Below are positions 12,808-27,900 of a DNA stretch of 64,000 nt, one piece after another. Under the pieces are notes generated by a model. It saw only the letters and a list, made by a program, of their open reading frames with translations, had not been told where the DNA came from and ran no database searches. The DNA is from Hymenolepis diminuta (Eukaryota; Platyhelminthes; Cestoda; Cyclophyllidea; Hymenolepididae): contig CAADRB010000046.1 in assembly GCA_900708905.1 (NCBI GenBank), forward strand, positions 746,298-810,297, given 5' to 3'. How positions within the stretch are numbered: the first letter of the stretch is position 1; each line of letters starts with the position of its first letter. The position numbers were made by a program, and so were the translations under genes.

Positions 12808-14439
12808 GACACCTACCCATAACCAGACTCCCCTGTCAGTTACTTTTGCTCTCTTGTTGTTTTGACAACTACTAACTTGTGTGCATTTGTCTTTTGCTTT
12901 TCGTTTTGATTATTTATGTTGATGATCATGTATATAATTTTCGCTTGTTTAGGTGATCCAAGTCATGCGGCGATGACAATCTTTGTCTATTTGTGCTCTA
13001 TTTATTTGCTTCTTCTATTAATGACCTCAATGTAATATTATGGTCACAATTTTGCCTTTTGACGCGTATAGCACACATGATGCAATTATAATCTGGACTG
13101 TCGCCATAATAACTAGATTCTCACTGAAAAAACAATATGGCTGCATTTTCTCAGACAATCGAAAGTGTGGGAAAAAGTAACGCAATGACAATTCCCCATT
13201 ACAAATATAGATATTCGTATAGATTGGGAATGTAGGAGGTGATAGACGCCGGGTTAGTAATGTAGCAGTGGTGAAATTCCGAGTCTAGGAGACCCAATAA
13301 TCAATAAGTGGGTGGACGGGGGGTGAATTTAGTTCAGGCGCACCGATTCGGCTTTATGACGTAAATGTGAGTGGACTGGTACTATTATATTTTTTATTCT
13401 CATCCTTCAGTAGAATGGGATAGGAACGAATGTACATGAGAAAGTGCAAAAGTTAAAATACGTTGTAGCAAGAGGAATTTAAAGGTTGTTAGTAATGTGT
13501 ATTACCAGTAAAAAACGGAAAATACTATTGACGTCTTTCTGATTGAAAACGTCTAGTGAATTTCTATTAATCTGTAGTATGTATTAGATAATGCTGTGAA
13601 TACTTGCCTATCGGGGATGCATCAACCTTTTGAATTCATATCGTCTCATGCATCAATCATGTTAAACACCCTCAAATTAACGACTATACCAGACTACCCC
13701 ATAATATCAATTTTACCATATCCTAAGTATAGTATTTGCCTGCTATTTTTGTATTAAAGCATCCATTTGCCTATGACTTTAATTAATTATTGCACCTGGT
13801 TGATCTTCGTGTTATCATTTACAACATTGCACCAAAAATCGGTACGTTTGTTTATTGTCGAATGGTTAATGCAGAGATCTTCTTTTTCACTCCGTTCGTT
13901 AGATTAAAGGGAAGCAACAACTTAATATTATAGGCTATAGTTTTCAAACCTATATAAGTTACCTCAGGTATTTAAAAATACCGGATATTGCAATCGGATA
14001 TCGATTTCTAATCTTATGATAATCGAATTGTACAATTCCAGGTTAGTTGGCATTCTGCGGCTTTGACCTAGGTGTGCACTAGATATTACTAGGCTACAGT
14101 TGCATACAGTCTAGAGGAATTTTTAATGTATCAGAGATTAATTATAGAAATCAAATTCTTTTTCGCATTATTGACGTTTGGAAGTTAATGCACCGCCGGA
14201 TTGATAAGTTTTTAGGCAAAAAATCGAAATGCCAGGACCTGCTTGAACCCGCAAAATGGTGATCAATTGCGAAATCTAGTTTGCTAAGCTGAAGTAAAGC
14301 ATAGGATCCACAGCGTTTGAGTTATGATTGTTGGCGTTTTATCGATAAGGAAATCGCGCTTTTTCTCCAAGCAAAGAAAAGTCAGCAACCTCGTCAGAGC
14401 AGATACAGAAGCGCATGTGCCAACATTCAGAGATTGGAC

Positions 14440-14690
14440 TATTGGGAAAACCAAGCATGGAAGGTCAGTGTGGTCACTGGCTAGATCTTTACACATCTAC
14501 ATATTTTCAGCCGAGCTAGGGGAATATGGTCATAGGTCAAGATGGCTCCTTCCCCTCACCCTTTATACTCTTAACTCATTATGCTTTTATTTCCATCTTT
14601 TATACATCCTGTAGACTTTATGCCTTTTCATATTAACTTTCCTTATCTATGTATTGTTCCTTAATAAAGATTTATTCTTACCATTTCTTT
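14440..14690 (+). repeat. Solo-LTR-like dispersed repeat, copy 1
   Basis: Shares with 19060-19350, 48395-48650 and 59100-59375 the core GTCAGTGTGGTCACTGGCTA, then a pyrimidine-rich stretch containing CTTTTATACATC and TAGACTT, and ends with an AATAAA signal (AATAAAGATTTATT). All four copies are on the plus strand. Length, a TATA-like stretch and a terminal polyadenylation signal suit a solo LTR. No target-site duplication could be confirmed. Confidence 0.6.
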
Positions 14691-15532
14691 CCATATATGG
14701 TAAAGATTACAAAACTGTTTTTTTATTCCTCTTCCGACCATTAGTTCACTTGATCGATTTTCAACTTTTAAGCAGTGATTGGATTTCTATCATTTGGATA
14801 TGTACAACTATTAGCAAATAACATAGAAGTTCAAATTCCTTTCACATTATACTTTTTCTAAAATATTAAAACATCAACAAACTTTTTCCTATGTTAAGTG
14901 AAACTAAATTCTTACATTCGCAAAAGATCTGGCAAGTACCAACTGGTAACGATTTAAGGTAATCGGAGATATTTTTATCGAAGCTTGACGATCAGCAAGA
15001 ACTTCCTGACCCAATTTCCAGCTGTCTTAAGTCTAATGAAAGTTAAGGATGGTTAATACACCACATATCATAATGCCATCCTCAGCGTTGGCATCAGATT
15101 CAGTGCCGGTCTCTCCGATGCCGCTTTTGAAAAGACAATAAACTTTTTCCGGATGAGAATAGAAGTAAAAATCCTAAATCTTAATCTGTCCCCCAAGAAA
15201 TTTATTCACAGTTATAATTGTGTCCAAATAGTATCAAGTATGCCATCTTTATGTTATGAAGCCATGTCCAGTATTTTCGGTGCATTCATAGTCTTCACGC
15301 GTGAATTGAATTATTGAATATGTGAGCCCACCACCGGAGCAATTATTGGTGAACTAGGCAGCGATTCATCTACCACGTGTCAAACTCTATATGAGCTACT
15401 TTATTTTCTTAATAAAAATCGGCCTTTGAGCTATGGATTTCACCCTTCTTCTTTCTGGAGATCGAGTAGTCATAGCTTTATAAAGCGGCAATACATATTA
15501 ATTCAAGGCATAAGTAAGAAGTCCATTACAAA

Positions 15533-15538
15533 TTTATT
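15533..15538 (-). terminator. Possible polyadenylation signal of the GAB gene
   Basis: TTTATT on the plus strand is AATAAA on the coding strand, about 415 nt past the stop codon. The motif is common by chance in DNA this AT-rich. Confidence 0.3.
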
Positions 15539-15952
15539 AAATTAAAAATTACAGTCACAAATGCACATGGAGATTTCGAGCAAATATTCTGCGGAGGGTA
15601 GAGAGGAGAGAGGAAGGATTAACACACATCCGAGGTCATTACTAATCATTGTCATCATCATAATTATTCATTAACCACTTAGCATAAATGATAATAGTAA
15701 TGAAATGGGAGAGACAAGGGGGCGAGAAATGTCTGGTTAATTCGCATAAATTGCTACCATATTTCACCGGGCGAAGGTAATATTAAGAGGGAAATGGAGG
15801 AAGAGGAAGGAAAGATGCATAATTGATTGCGAATGTTTTAACAAGAAGAACAAAGGGACAGCAAATCATCGCTAAAGGCACATAGAGATTTAAAAGGCAA
15901 AAAGCTACCACTGGTACAACTATTTACAGAGCTTTCCTCTTTTCCTTTCCAG

Positions 15953-18900
15953 CTAGGCAGTGTCGTCATCTTCACCAAACATCTTCTTAGTCACCATGAA
16001 GAGGGCTTTTGTTCGTCTAACATCGAGTTCAGAGTATCCACTGGGGTTGGAGTTTTCTTCATTGTTGGAATTGGAAGGTTTAGTAGTTGCGTTCGTCGAT
16101 GCTCCTTCTGAATTCGTCTCCTTTGGTGTGGATCGACGCAAATGGACAGGCTTAGGAGGTACTAGAGGAGCAGCATTCGCAGCGCGTTGTCGAAGTGAAA
16201 AGTCCAAGTTCTCTGCGTCTAGGTACTGGATTCCTGATTCAACTGTTGTATCGGGTGTACTCTTAAAATTAATTAAATTATTAAAACAAAAATAAAGATT
16301 CATTGTGTTTTATATGGAATATTGCTATATTATGATAGAGAATGTAGCATGCACACGCTGACTCAAGTTTGCCCGTACAAATTTTCACATAATGACTAAG
16401 AATACAAAAGCAGTCAACTTCTCTCATCGTATCTTATTTCGACCTGTTTCCCACTGTTTCACGTCCACATGGGCTGCGCTGACGTTAGTAACCCGCTCTC
16501 CTTTTTCCTACATTCTCCTCCTACTACTCTATCGTTTTCCATCTCATTCCTCTATAATTGTCCAATATACCCGTGATACGACTAAATTCTCGAACTTCCG
16601 ATTTTAGCAGAGACTGTTACACCCAGCTAGCCTACTAGTCAATCGGCCTCTTACCATCAGGATTAGAGATACTTTAATGAATTTCGCATTTTACCGTTTC
16701 ATTTCGAAGAGCTATTAGTTAAGACCACTGGAGGGACAAATAATGTGAAATCAAGATTTAATAAATATAATTTCTTACACACAAATCAGAAAGGTCTCAG
16801 TTTATAAATTAAGGAGCACTGCCATCACGTACTCCAAGTGAATCCATGCACATACAAGCTGAAAATATCGGAAACCTAAATTACTACGTCAGGCAGTAAA
16901 ATTGAATTGACAGTTGACGAGTAACGTAGGCAAATAAACCTTCAGCTAAAAGTCAAAAGGTTCTCGCATTATATCGAGATTTATGGAATGAAGGTGAATT
17001 TTATTCTTTATTTACTTATTCAGAAGTCGATTTTTCCCTATTTCATTGACATCTTTATATACTAAGAGAATGAATTATAAAATGAGCAATTCAAAATCTA
17101 AAAGATACTATGAGCCTATAGGTCTGCTCAGTCTCTATGATGTATTGCGCATCTACTGATTCATATCTCTACCCCAACTGTCAGCAGCTGATTAACGAAC
17201 AAAATCGGCCTGTCTCAAAACTCAGGTTTTCCTTACACAGTACTGACACATTCCTCTTTCCTCCCAACTCCTCTTCCTATTCAGCTCTTTCTCTACTCAT
17301 TCATTTTCATTTATCCAATATACGTGTGGTCCAACCTAATTAGGAAATTAAGAGTTTTGAGGAGGATATATTTAGCCTACTATGGTCTGGCTCCTAAAGT
17401 AACTTGTCGACGGATTACTGCTACTTTAAGTCCTTAAGAACTGATTATACCTCTATAAATTTACACTTTAATTCATTCAGATGCCTTGCTTATGAGATAA
17501 ACCTCAGTTTTAACAAAGATAAGCTTTAATCAACAAATTCGCCTCATGCCCTCACGCGCACTTATTTGCTTATTTCTAACAACATGCGTTTCAGTATGAA
17601 TATTCACTTAATAATAAACACCCCAGAACGGCTAATAATAAAGCATTGCGTCAGACGCACAAGATTATTATCTTGACTAACAGTTCATTCTAAGAGGAAA
17701 AATGAATCGTAGAAGACAAAATTGTTAAGTTACATAGACGAACGCGCACCGCTAATCAGTAGTCGACCTATCACATTTACATAAACAACACGAACTAAGA
17801 TTTACGTGATCATACATTCATTTTATGGATCCCTCTATAGCATAGCAAAGGAATAACATAAACTTTCAAGGCTCAATTGAGTTCGTTTATTGATTTGTAA
17901 CAGAGCGCCATTGTTTATTGGCTCATTTGTATTGAGTTACCCGCTTCTAATTACTCTACCTATCACCTCCCTATGGTACAGACATTTCATAGTTCATCTT
18001 GTGAGCTCGAGTAAAGACGTGACTTTGCCACTCCACGTCCAAATTTTGAGCTTGGTTTCGCTGAACTCAAAGTTGATTTAAATTTACGGTTGCTCATCTC
18101 TCTCTTCGAGGGAAAGCCCCATACGGCTGTCTTGGGATGTAATGGGCTATATCAAACCTTAATGCTACCTTTATTCCGAAAAGCAGAAGGAATAATATTA
18201 CTTCGAAATACTCAGTCATTAGGAAGGCAAGGATCGGGCTATTAGGAAAAGCGTGAAAAATGAAGATAAAACGAATTCAGAAATGAGCAAACTTTTTCTC
18301 CAATATTGCATTTGTTAATTCCTTGTTTCCATCCCTCTCTCGGCCTCCTATTTGATTTATCAGAAAATTCATGAGAACCTGTCCTGGTAAAAGATCAGAA
18401 TCGCAAATACCTTTATCATAATAGCCTGATAAAACTAATGAATTGAGCTAATTCAGTCACATCTGGATACAAAATAAGAAATTTAAAATGCAATCAGACT
18501 GTCAAATAGCGCGAGTAATTAAGGCTTACAAAATACTTTAATACAGATTTAAAGAACATATATGCAAACTCTCCCCGCTCTTCAATCACCGCTGAAGATC
18601 CTCTTTCATTCAAAACCTACTTTAAATGAGTAATTTCACCCAATGACCTCTCACATACAGGCATGAGTTTATAATAGCAACACAAAATTATAGTGTGAAT
18701 ACCACGTACAGAATAGTAAACTTTCAGTTGCTAAGAGGAGCAAGAACAACTGGCTTTAATGGCTGGCATTTCGACTGTTCTATTAATTAAATCATTAGCC
18801 ATATCAGCAAAGGTTTCTAAAAAAGTGCAACCAGTTTACCATTTAAATAAGCAAGATCCAACCCCAATTGCGATTTATCATATTACACGATCAATAAAAC

Positions 18901-21900
18901 ACCATTACTTCTACGCATGAAAAGTTCCTATACTTCTCTGGAGCCGTTTGGGAGCCCATGCGAACTTATAAGTGATAAGACATCGATATGCATAACTCAA
19001 AGTGGCAGAGTCCATGCTGTATCTTAGAATGATCTATAAAGTACCAAGCAGATTATAAGTAGGGTCACAGCCTTGCTGAACTGAACTGCATACGACTCCA
19101 CGTAGAGTGAACCAATGCTGAGGCCGAACTAGGAGCTCAGTGTGGCCATTGGCTAGATCAGGCAATATAGCCATCAGTTGCTATCGCTCCTGATGGAGAT
19201 TTTGTGGTACTAGACAAGATGGCTGCTATCTCTTACCATTTGTACTTTATGCTTTGTTGGTCCTTATTTTCATCTTTTATACATATTATAGACTTCACGA
19301 CTTTTCATATTCAATTGGCTTAATAGAGATCTACTTAGACTGCCATCCCTACAGAACAATTCACATCAATACGTAAGCCCAGGCTGCTCCTGACATCTTG
19401 ACATTTCATCTAAACAAAAGAACTCATCAATCCGGCCTTCGAAAGTTGATAAGATGAAATAGACTTCTATTCCTATCAATAGTCTTTATAAAATTACCAA
19501 TGTCCTGGAATGACTACATGTCTGTCCTCTCTTCCTCTTGGGCCTGAATCAATGAATAATGAACATGTAGATCATGGCAAGAAAAACTATGTAATTTAAC
19601 ATAACAGTACTGACGTAGTCCTAACAGTGTACAGTGCTTTGGACGAAGCACTCCAACTTTCTCCATTCATTCAATGTGCACACGTCCATTCTTCACATCT
19701 GCAAACGAAGTCTAAGCTAGATGAAAATTAAAATTCATCGCCACTCCTACAAAAGAGACTGACTAGTCAACCAATCATTCCTTTAAGACCCGAATCTATT
19801 TAATTATTTCTCGATAAATAAACATAACTAGTGACAAATCTTTACCTTTTCCCCATCTCTCAAGAACGATTAAACAGCATTGCAACAACAACAACAACAG
19901 AACAATAACAGCCCATGTAAGGAGAGTGTGCTTATTTTGGAAAAGATACTCCGAAGCTTCTCTAATCGAGAAATTTTATTTATACCACTTCTCACTGACT
20001 AGTATTAGTCAATGGGGTTAACTATTCAAACCAGACACATGAACGTTAGTGCTAGGCACAAATAAGTTTAACAAACTAATATACCTTAGCGATAGATGCC
20101 TCTCCAGAAATACTCGACGGTGGTGGAATGATTCCACTCGGCGATGAGGCAGTAGCTTCAGCTTCACCAGCCCCGTCCAGAGGTATGGAAGTATCAGCCT
20201 CTTTCGCACCCTTGTCTTTTGACGATACAGTAGTATCTTCATCCTCAGTGCTGTCATCACTGGAAGATGACGAGGAGCTTGTATTTCGGCAACGTTTCGG
20301 TAGCTGTGTCCTACAAAAGTACGGGGTCCATTGAGTTATATATGAATCAATGAAATCGATTAATAATCGGTGTACTACTACATACTCATTAACAGTAGGA
20401 GGCGACTCCTTAGCAGCTGCATTTTTAGTAGTGGTGGTAGAAGTTTGAAGAGCTGGTTTCGAATTCGGAACCTTTGGAGAGGTTTTTTCAGATTTTGCTA
20501 AGACGGGGGCGTTGTGATATTCGACCTTTTCCTCAGCAGCTAGAAGTAGAACAAAACTGCATTCACCACTCACAACCTTACAAATAATAATAAGTTGGCG
20601 GTGAAAAGAGTAGGCTGGAATTTACCGTTAAAATCGACTGTTGAAGAGTCCCAGACGTTGAAGTAAACACTATCGGGCCTATCTAAAATTTATGAAGCAT
20701 TGATTTTAAGAGGGAAACATTATACTTCAAATGCTCTTAAATGTATTCAATACAACGCGAAAAACACACATCAAGTGAAATTCTACTCGATAATCTAAAA
20801 AAGCATCAGACGTAGATTTCCTGAACAAAAAGGGACATCACAAGTTCATGCTATAGAAAATTCGAACAAAAGCCAAAGTTTTGTGGCTGTGAGTGTCGAA
20901 GTTGTAGTATTTTAATTACTAAAAAGTCAATGTTCTAAACCGTCCCCGTTCATGTAAATTCATTTGGGTTATCCAATCAAAGGAATATTCTAATTGGCCT
21001 TATTCATGACCTCATCCGATTTGTGATTTGGTGTATAGTTCATACTTTATTTGTCCCTAAACGTTCTATAAAATAGTCACTTATTCAATTGTAAATAGCT
21101 CAGAGTAAACTGTACGTAGTGTTCATAAGAAATTCAAAAATATATCAGTAATGGCAATAAGTTGATTACACAGCACTAGACATAAATCAAATGTACCAAT
21201 AGTTTGTCAACGTGACTCTATAAATAAACTAACGAAAACGAAAAATGATGGCTACCTTTCACAGCAGAAGCCTGCTCTCATCCCAACAATGAAAATTCGT
21301 TTGTTCACTACAAACTATCTTGATCATTCTGGCTATTAAACATTAAACAAATACAAAATACGTATTTATAAGCAAATCATCTGCATCTCTGTGTTCCCAC
21401 TGTTTTTAGTGTAATTGAAGCTAAAAATCCCACAATATCCACAAAAAATAGCAGCAGAGAGGAGAAATCAAATATAAAGATGTTAGAACGCCATTTTCAA
21501 TGTAAAAGGGATGGAAGCATAAATATTAATGTGATTAAGGAAAAAATATTTAATAATTTTTCATACTTTCATTTTCTTCTTGACAGTTTCTCATGGTGAA
21601 TTTTTTAAAATTATTTTTAGCTCCCACCATAGGCAATAAAATAAAGGAGGTGTAATATTTGTGTACTTTCATGCCTATATTTCATTTCGATATCAAATGT
21701 ATTAAAACTGTGTAGATTGTAAAAGAAATGAGAAAAAATATCTATTTACCGGTAATTTCCAAACACTCATCTTGGGTGGGGGGATACTGATCTATCTTCG
21801 TTTTCTACTTTCAGGTATGAAAACTTATGGTGTGGGGTCGCAGAAAGATATTCAGATTTATTTTATACTCTACAGACCCAAAATTAAGCTTCAACAAATA

Positions 21901-24900
21901 GGAAACATGGAGCATTAGAAAAGAAATATCCCCTTTACACTTTTTTCTAAAACGCACAATGAGACCAATATTCTTTTTCTTCTTCCAAGTTCTAAGCTTT
22001 TCGAATCGATTTTACATTTGATGCGATATTTATGCCACTAAGATCGTCCTTTAAAATAGTTAAATTCTTAAGTAGAACAGACACATGAATTTAAAAATAG
22101 CAACCAGCTAGGAGTAGCCATAGAAACAACGCCATTTGCTCACCATGCCAATTTGGGAAATTTGCTGAATCTGCAACTACGCTGGTATCGGCGGCAGCGG
22201 AGCCATCTCCCTTGAGATTTACGTAAGCGTGGTCAGGTTGTGGCAATATCTAAAAATACATACGCGTGGATAAAAAAGTTGTCTTAATTTATGAAAATAA
22301 TACCCACCCACTACTATTCAACTAGCTCCAACACATTGTAGCGAATTGTGGGATAAAACCGGAAATAATTTTGCAGCTTAAAATATGCTTCAATTACTTG
22401 ATAGTCATACTACAATTTCCGGCCCCTTCAAAGGGATACATGATGTGATATCCATAATTGTCTTGGTATAGGAGTGAGGGAGTAAGTTGGGATGATCCGG
22501 CTTCTATTTTACATAATGTCGTTAATTTTTGATATCACCCCTTTATACATGATTCATTAACCACATCTGACCCTAAACATCTCCACTGTATATGCGGATG
22601 CCTAAATTCTATAATTCGAACGGACGCCTCTGATATGCACCTGGGGAAATAAAGTCGTATCCACTGCTCTCAGTTTGATTTTCTCTTTTCTCATCTGGAA
22701 TAATAATGAAGATTGTCATTATTGGAAGATCTAGCCATTTAATACAAGATAATATTTAACAGTCTTTCTGAATGTCGCCTGATGAGATAAGCATTTAACT
22801 TAACGCTATGTCGGTTAATTAAACTTTTCAAACTTATACCATGCAGGTCAAGCCATAAGAAAATGTTAATGATCACCAGGATGGGTGATCAGCAAGATCT
22901 ACACCTTGCAAACAGCGAAAAATGAAATGCGTTGTTAGATGGGTCATAATTGGAATGCGTGCATATGAATAATAATTTGTGACTAAAATAATATAACACT
23001 TAGTCAAATTAGATAGGTAAGAAATGAAACAACGTATTCGCTTATTTACAATTTGACTAGAGCGTTAGGTGGGAAGTCTCCCTTAAGTGACCAAGATAAA
23101 AACAGCGGTGATTCATGAACCAATGTTGTCCTTAATCGATGGATATTCTACGCAAACAAATCTCAAGAAAACTCGACTCTCAATTATCTATCACACTTTT
23201 ATAAAGGTAGTAAAAAATAAAAACAAGCATTACACATGTCTGCTATATTAAGTTTGGCGAAAACTCCTACAACAGATATTATTTCTCGAGCACACATGGC
23301 AACCCATTACACCCGAATGGTATTTGACTCCAATTCATACCTTGGAATAACAAGTTTAAATAATCGAGAGAGCCTATTAATGCTCAAGCATCATGACATG
23401 TGAAATTAAATCCCCATTTGAAAATAAGATTATTCAAAAGGTAGCGACTATCTCTAACCACGGGCCACAAGCGGTTACTTAGGCGAATTGTTTACACTAG
23501 CTGTACACACTTGAGTGTAAATGCATTCATATACAAAAAATGCACACATTAGAGATTTGCACCCTTTGACCAAATTGTACAAAATGTTTGAGCAATAAAT
23601 GGCCAATTTCGGGTCAGCGTGAGGATTCAGTGCCACACCCAAATAGTGTCCATCCAGAACTGTTTCAAAATTATAGAATAAACCATCGTGCTAAGAATAC
23701 GACAGCTAAGACGTCTATTCGAGTTAGATCAGGAAATAAATAGAAACTATGAGTGCAACAGAAAACTCTAAATAGAAATATAAACAAACAAAAATATATC
23801 AACTGGAGCTTCTATGACGTCTTACTCCTCAAATAAATACGGACAAAAATAACTACATTTAGGCTTGCGAAAAATCATTTTCATTATTAATTAATTATGC
23901 AAGATTACAGCGGGGTGACCATATATTAAAAGAAATCAATGGATGGATATATTTATGTGTTAGAATCACCAGTACTAATGTTCAAAAAGGACTAGGTTGG
24001 TTATAAAGACTCTAAGAGAACTTTCTCCTTTTCAAATTAAGTATTGAAAATATTTAATTACATGATAGCAATCATCATCGTCTGCAGGAGCTTCACCAAA
24101 GGAGGTTCGGTATTCTTCAGTCAATCCTCGATCCACATAGGAGTTCTAGAATTAGACGAATTTAAATAAAAAGCGTGTAAGGATTAATTGGTCAAAAGCA
24201 TGAAAAGAATGTGATCACCAGTAGCCAAAGGCTGATTCGTTAAGAAATTTGTGAATAAAAAGGAGCCAAGGCACTCTAGGGGTATTTTAATTACAAGGAT
24301 TGGTGCCTAAAGGCAATGATTGTAAAATAATGACAACTTCTACCGAAAATCAACGTGAAAGATCTTGAAATTTAGGACATTAAATAACATAATAGGATCC
24401 CGCGGACTAAGAATGATATTTCTGGACGATGTAGCATCCACGTTAATTTGTGTTGGAGATATGTAAAAAAAAACTATTAAATAACTATTCTAGCAAAATA
24501 CGATGATATTTACGGTTACAAAGAATCATTTAAACAATAAAAGGTAGTATGATAAGAAACCAAATATATAAGAGCAACGAAATTTTTTCTCCTATTACAG
24601 TTAATAATTGAATTAAGCACTTAATCACAGTTAGAGATCAAACAAGGGTGGTCTAAATCATAATTATAAGAGTTGATAATTCAACCATGACAAGGCAACA
24701 AATTTAAAATTTTACTGTGGGAGGATGAAATGGAATAATAAGGGGTAAACAGGAGCGGGTCAAATGGAGGCTCAGAAGAAATTTAGGGTTTCAAAAGAGT
24801 CTTACTACATTTAAGTTTTGGATTTTAGGCTGCCCACACTTTTACTCAATGAATAAAGAAAAAAACTCTGAAGGAGAATTAATTCAAATTTTAGTCCACT

Positions 24901-27900
24901 AAAAAAATGAATCGAAGCGATTTCACACGCTTAAACGTTCTTTGCAATACACTGCTCTCTTGACCAGAACTGTTCCTCTCATATTTGGTCTAACAATTCA
25001 TTTCCCGCCATTGGTTAAATAGATTTTTACACTAAAGCTTGCAATCAAAGTATGAATATTTGCTGAAAGATCACAACTCACATTCAATTTCCAGAAAAAA
25101 AATAAACTAGGGCTATGGAGTGGAGACAAATTTCACTAGTCAAGACGCGGCAGCACAGGGTAGCAACAAAAGTACACTTTTATAATTGCATATGACAAAT
25201 TGGAACGCTATTGTCCCTATGTGTGCATTGTCTATCATGACTAAGGGATACTTCGGCACACACGCACCCACAACACCGAAAATCAACTGTGATATTCAGT
25301 GCCAGCTACCGAGTTCCCACAACATTTCGAACACGAGTGAATCGTCAAAAATATCTCCCCCCTCTTTCCCATTTAAGTAATTAGGCCAGACAACGACTAA
25401 CCGCAGTATGACTAAAACTAGAATATAAATGCGGAACCTGGTGATAAAATTTCCACACCACATTAAAGTAATACCCACAACTGACTTAGATAGGAAGAAG
25501 TCATCCTGGGCTGCCCTTAAGAGAAATTCGCAATTTTACTCTTTTTTGCTGACCGAAATTAGCCAATACGGTTGGCCATCCTCATCACTGGATGTGCACC
25601 AATGAGCATTGACCTTGTATCTTTGAATCCAGCACTATCAGAGTAAAATGTCGTGATAAGTTAATTCTGTTACTATCTTAAGGGCATATAGGCAAATGGA
25701 TTTGAAGAGAAGGAATTTCCTAGAAGGATTAGACGAGAGTAAGAGGAGATTTAAAGATGGCTTCAAACTTGAAAGCTAGAGGCCCAGTGACAGAGTACCT
25801 GCTAAATGGATTAAAATCTGTCTAACATGTCCCGACAATATGCCATAGAGACCTGACCCTAATATGTTTACTAATTCCACCATGATTGAATGCTGACCTA
25901 TAATCTCATGCTGGTAATTTATGACCCAATTTATATGCAGACACTATTAATTTGATCAGTCGGACCGGCCTGGTCCAGGACTGCTAGGTGTCTGGGTGAA
26001 TATAGCTGTGTCCGCTGGTCTCAACTTGGATGAGGATAGCCGTAAATGATGAATTTAAGCAGCTTCCATGCATCAATATCGATTATTTGCTAAATTATTT
26101 CACGACACTGCAAGATCAAAGTCGATACACTGATTGATCTCCTGCTCGTTAGTTGGCCAATTTTAAAAAAAGGTATAGAGGATGGAAATGAAATCTGATT
26201 AAATAAATCCCTTCCCCAAAATTTTCATCTGTTTCTGCAATTGTGTTACCTAACGAACGTGAAAGACAAACAGCTGCATATAAAATTCAACCTTGACCAC
26301 TGGTAGAAACAGCAATAATAAGTAGGCGGCTTGAAAATAGCAAAATTAAGTTAAGCAGGGTTCTCTTGAATGTCTGACCTTATCCCCTAATATCCTTTAA
26401 CTGTGTCTTTCAGAGTGAAAAATTGTGCTCATTTCCTCAGACAATCACAAATATGAATCACGACTTTGTAACTATTTTAAGGATTTGGAACGCGAACTAG
26501 TGTTGAAACAAATATGACGCAAAAGGAAAGGGGAGGGGTTACTAATGCAGTTTATAGTCCCGCATATTAACTGTTCTACTCTGGCATGCTTAAGCAATAA
26601 TCTTTGCAAATTCCATTATCCCATAAGAATAGGGGTGGTGAATTAATGAGAACATTCGAAATATGTCCTTCATACATTCCATCTCTGTGAAGATAGTATT
26701 AAAACATTGATGTTACAAATATGAATATACAGCTTACAATCACCAAAATAATTTTGATTATATCCCAAACGGTTTAAAAAGTGATTAATAAGTCAGGAAT
26801 ACATAGAAAGGAATTTATGATAATTTCAGTGTATTGATAATCCAAGAGACGCTCGAATAATAATCGTCTAAAAAGGATTAGATAAATTAGAATCCGCTCT
26901 GTAGTGTGACACACTGCGGACCCAAGCCCAATATGACGTTCATGTTTACTAATAATTTGCTAATAATTGACAAATTCCCTTTTACATACACTACTTTGGG
27001 TGCTATCCTACCTATAAACTTGATTGTTATTTGATAAATCGAAATTAATTAAGTCGAGTCAATTGATCCAAGTCTCAATCTTTTCCCTCATATTGGGCAT
27101 AGCGAAAACTGTAATTGGAAGATTTGGCTATTTTCCACTACTTTATCTCTTTGTTTTACAGATAACTTTCTATTTCGATGTGGCAGATATATTTTTTCCA
27201 GTAAAGGAAGCCATAGAAAGTCATTCCTACGAAATATGGATTTTAAGTTAGCCTAAATATATCCGCATGCCATATTGTCAAAAGTGCACGTTTAATTGAT
27301 ATTTGAATAATTAATGCAGAGTGCCAGAATTCGAGTCTTTCAATAGGGGTGCTTCGTAATGCCGCTTTTTTATCCAAGAAGCTCGTTGGAAAGTACTTCC
27401 CTAAATAAGTTTGGGGTATTATTATAATGAACATTCAAAAAATATTAGAAAGCCCCATCCCCGTTTCTGATTAAGCATACCAACGGGTACTTCTTCACAA
27501 CGAATCATTAAAATGTTAGCCAAATACATTGCCAGATACCAAGTTTCCGCGTCAAAAACCAGAATGGGGAATAAATTGAGAACGAAATAAAATCTTCCTA
27601 TTCAAGAGAGGAAAGAAAAAGCTAAAATGGCAGAATGACCAGGAGCTTAATAGCGGAAGCCTTAAATGTAGATATGAGAGAGTAGAGTTCATCATGGGTG
27701 AGAGTCCAGCTGTTTTGCATACCTTTATTAGTTTCATTTACCTGCTCATATCTGTAATATATAAATGAATTAAAGTGGCATGAGACCAACTATTCAATTA
27801 AATTAACTGGGCGACAAGCTCTTAACATCACGGACGTAATTCAGTCCCAAACTGAGGGATAAAATAATAAAAATTAAGCATTTGACCATTTAGCTATTAA

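Larger units (their letters stand above)
12808..15952. other. Convergent intergenic region between LRSAM1 and GAB
   Basis: The LRSAM1 and GAB 3' ends face each other across about 3.1 kb. I see no further coding exon. Apart from the repeat at 14440-14690 the DNA is AT-rich and unstructured. The part next to 15953 is the GAB 3' UTR; TTTATT at 15533-15538 is a possible AATAAA signal on the minus strand, giving a UTR of about 0.4 kb. I did not find a convincing LRSAM1 polyadenylation signal close to its stop. Confidence 0.55.

Noticed and set aside
15960..16295. 111-codon plus-strand ORF
   Set aside because: It is antisense to the last GAB exon; the minus frame carries the conserved tyrosine motifs.
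20128..20334. Plus-strand ORF opposite the serine-rich GAB exon
   Set aside because: It is the shadow of the minus-strand exon, which has proper splice sites and compatible phases.
22560..26045. Weak similarity between about 22650-22685 and 26000-26035
   Set aside because: Only about 24 of 33 bases match by eye and no third clear copy was found, so it is not enough to call a repeat family.
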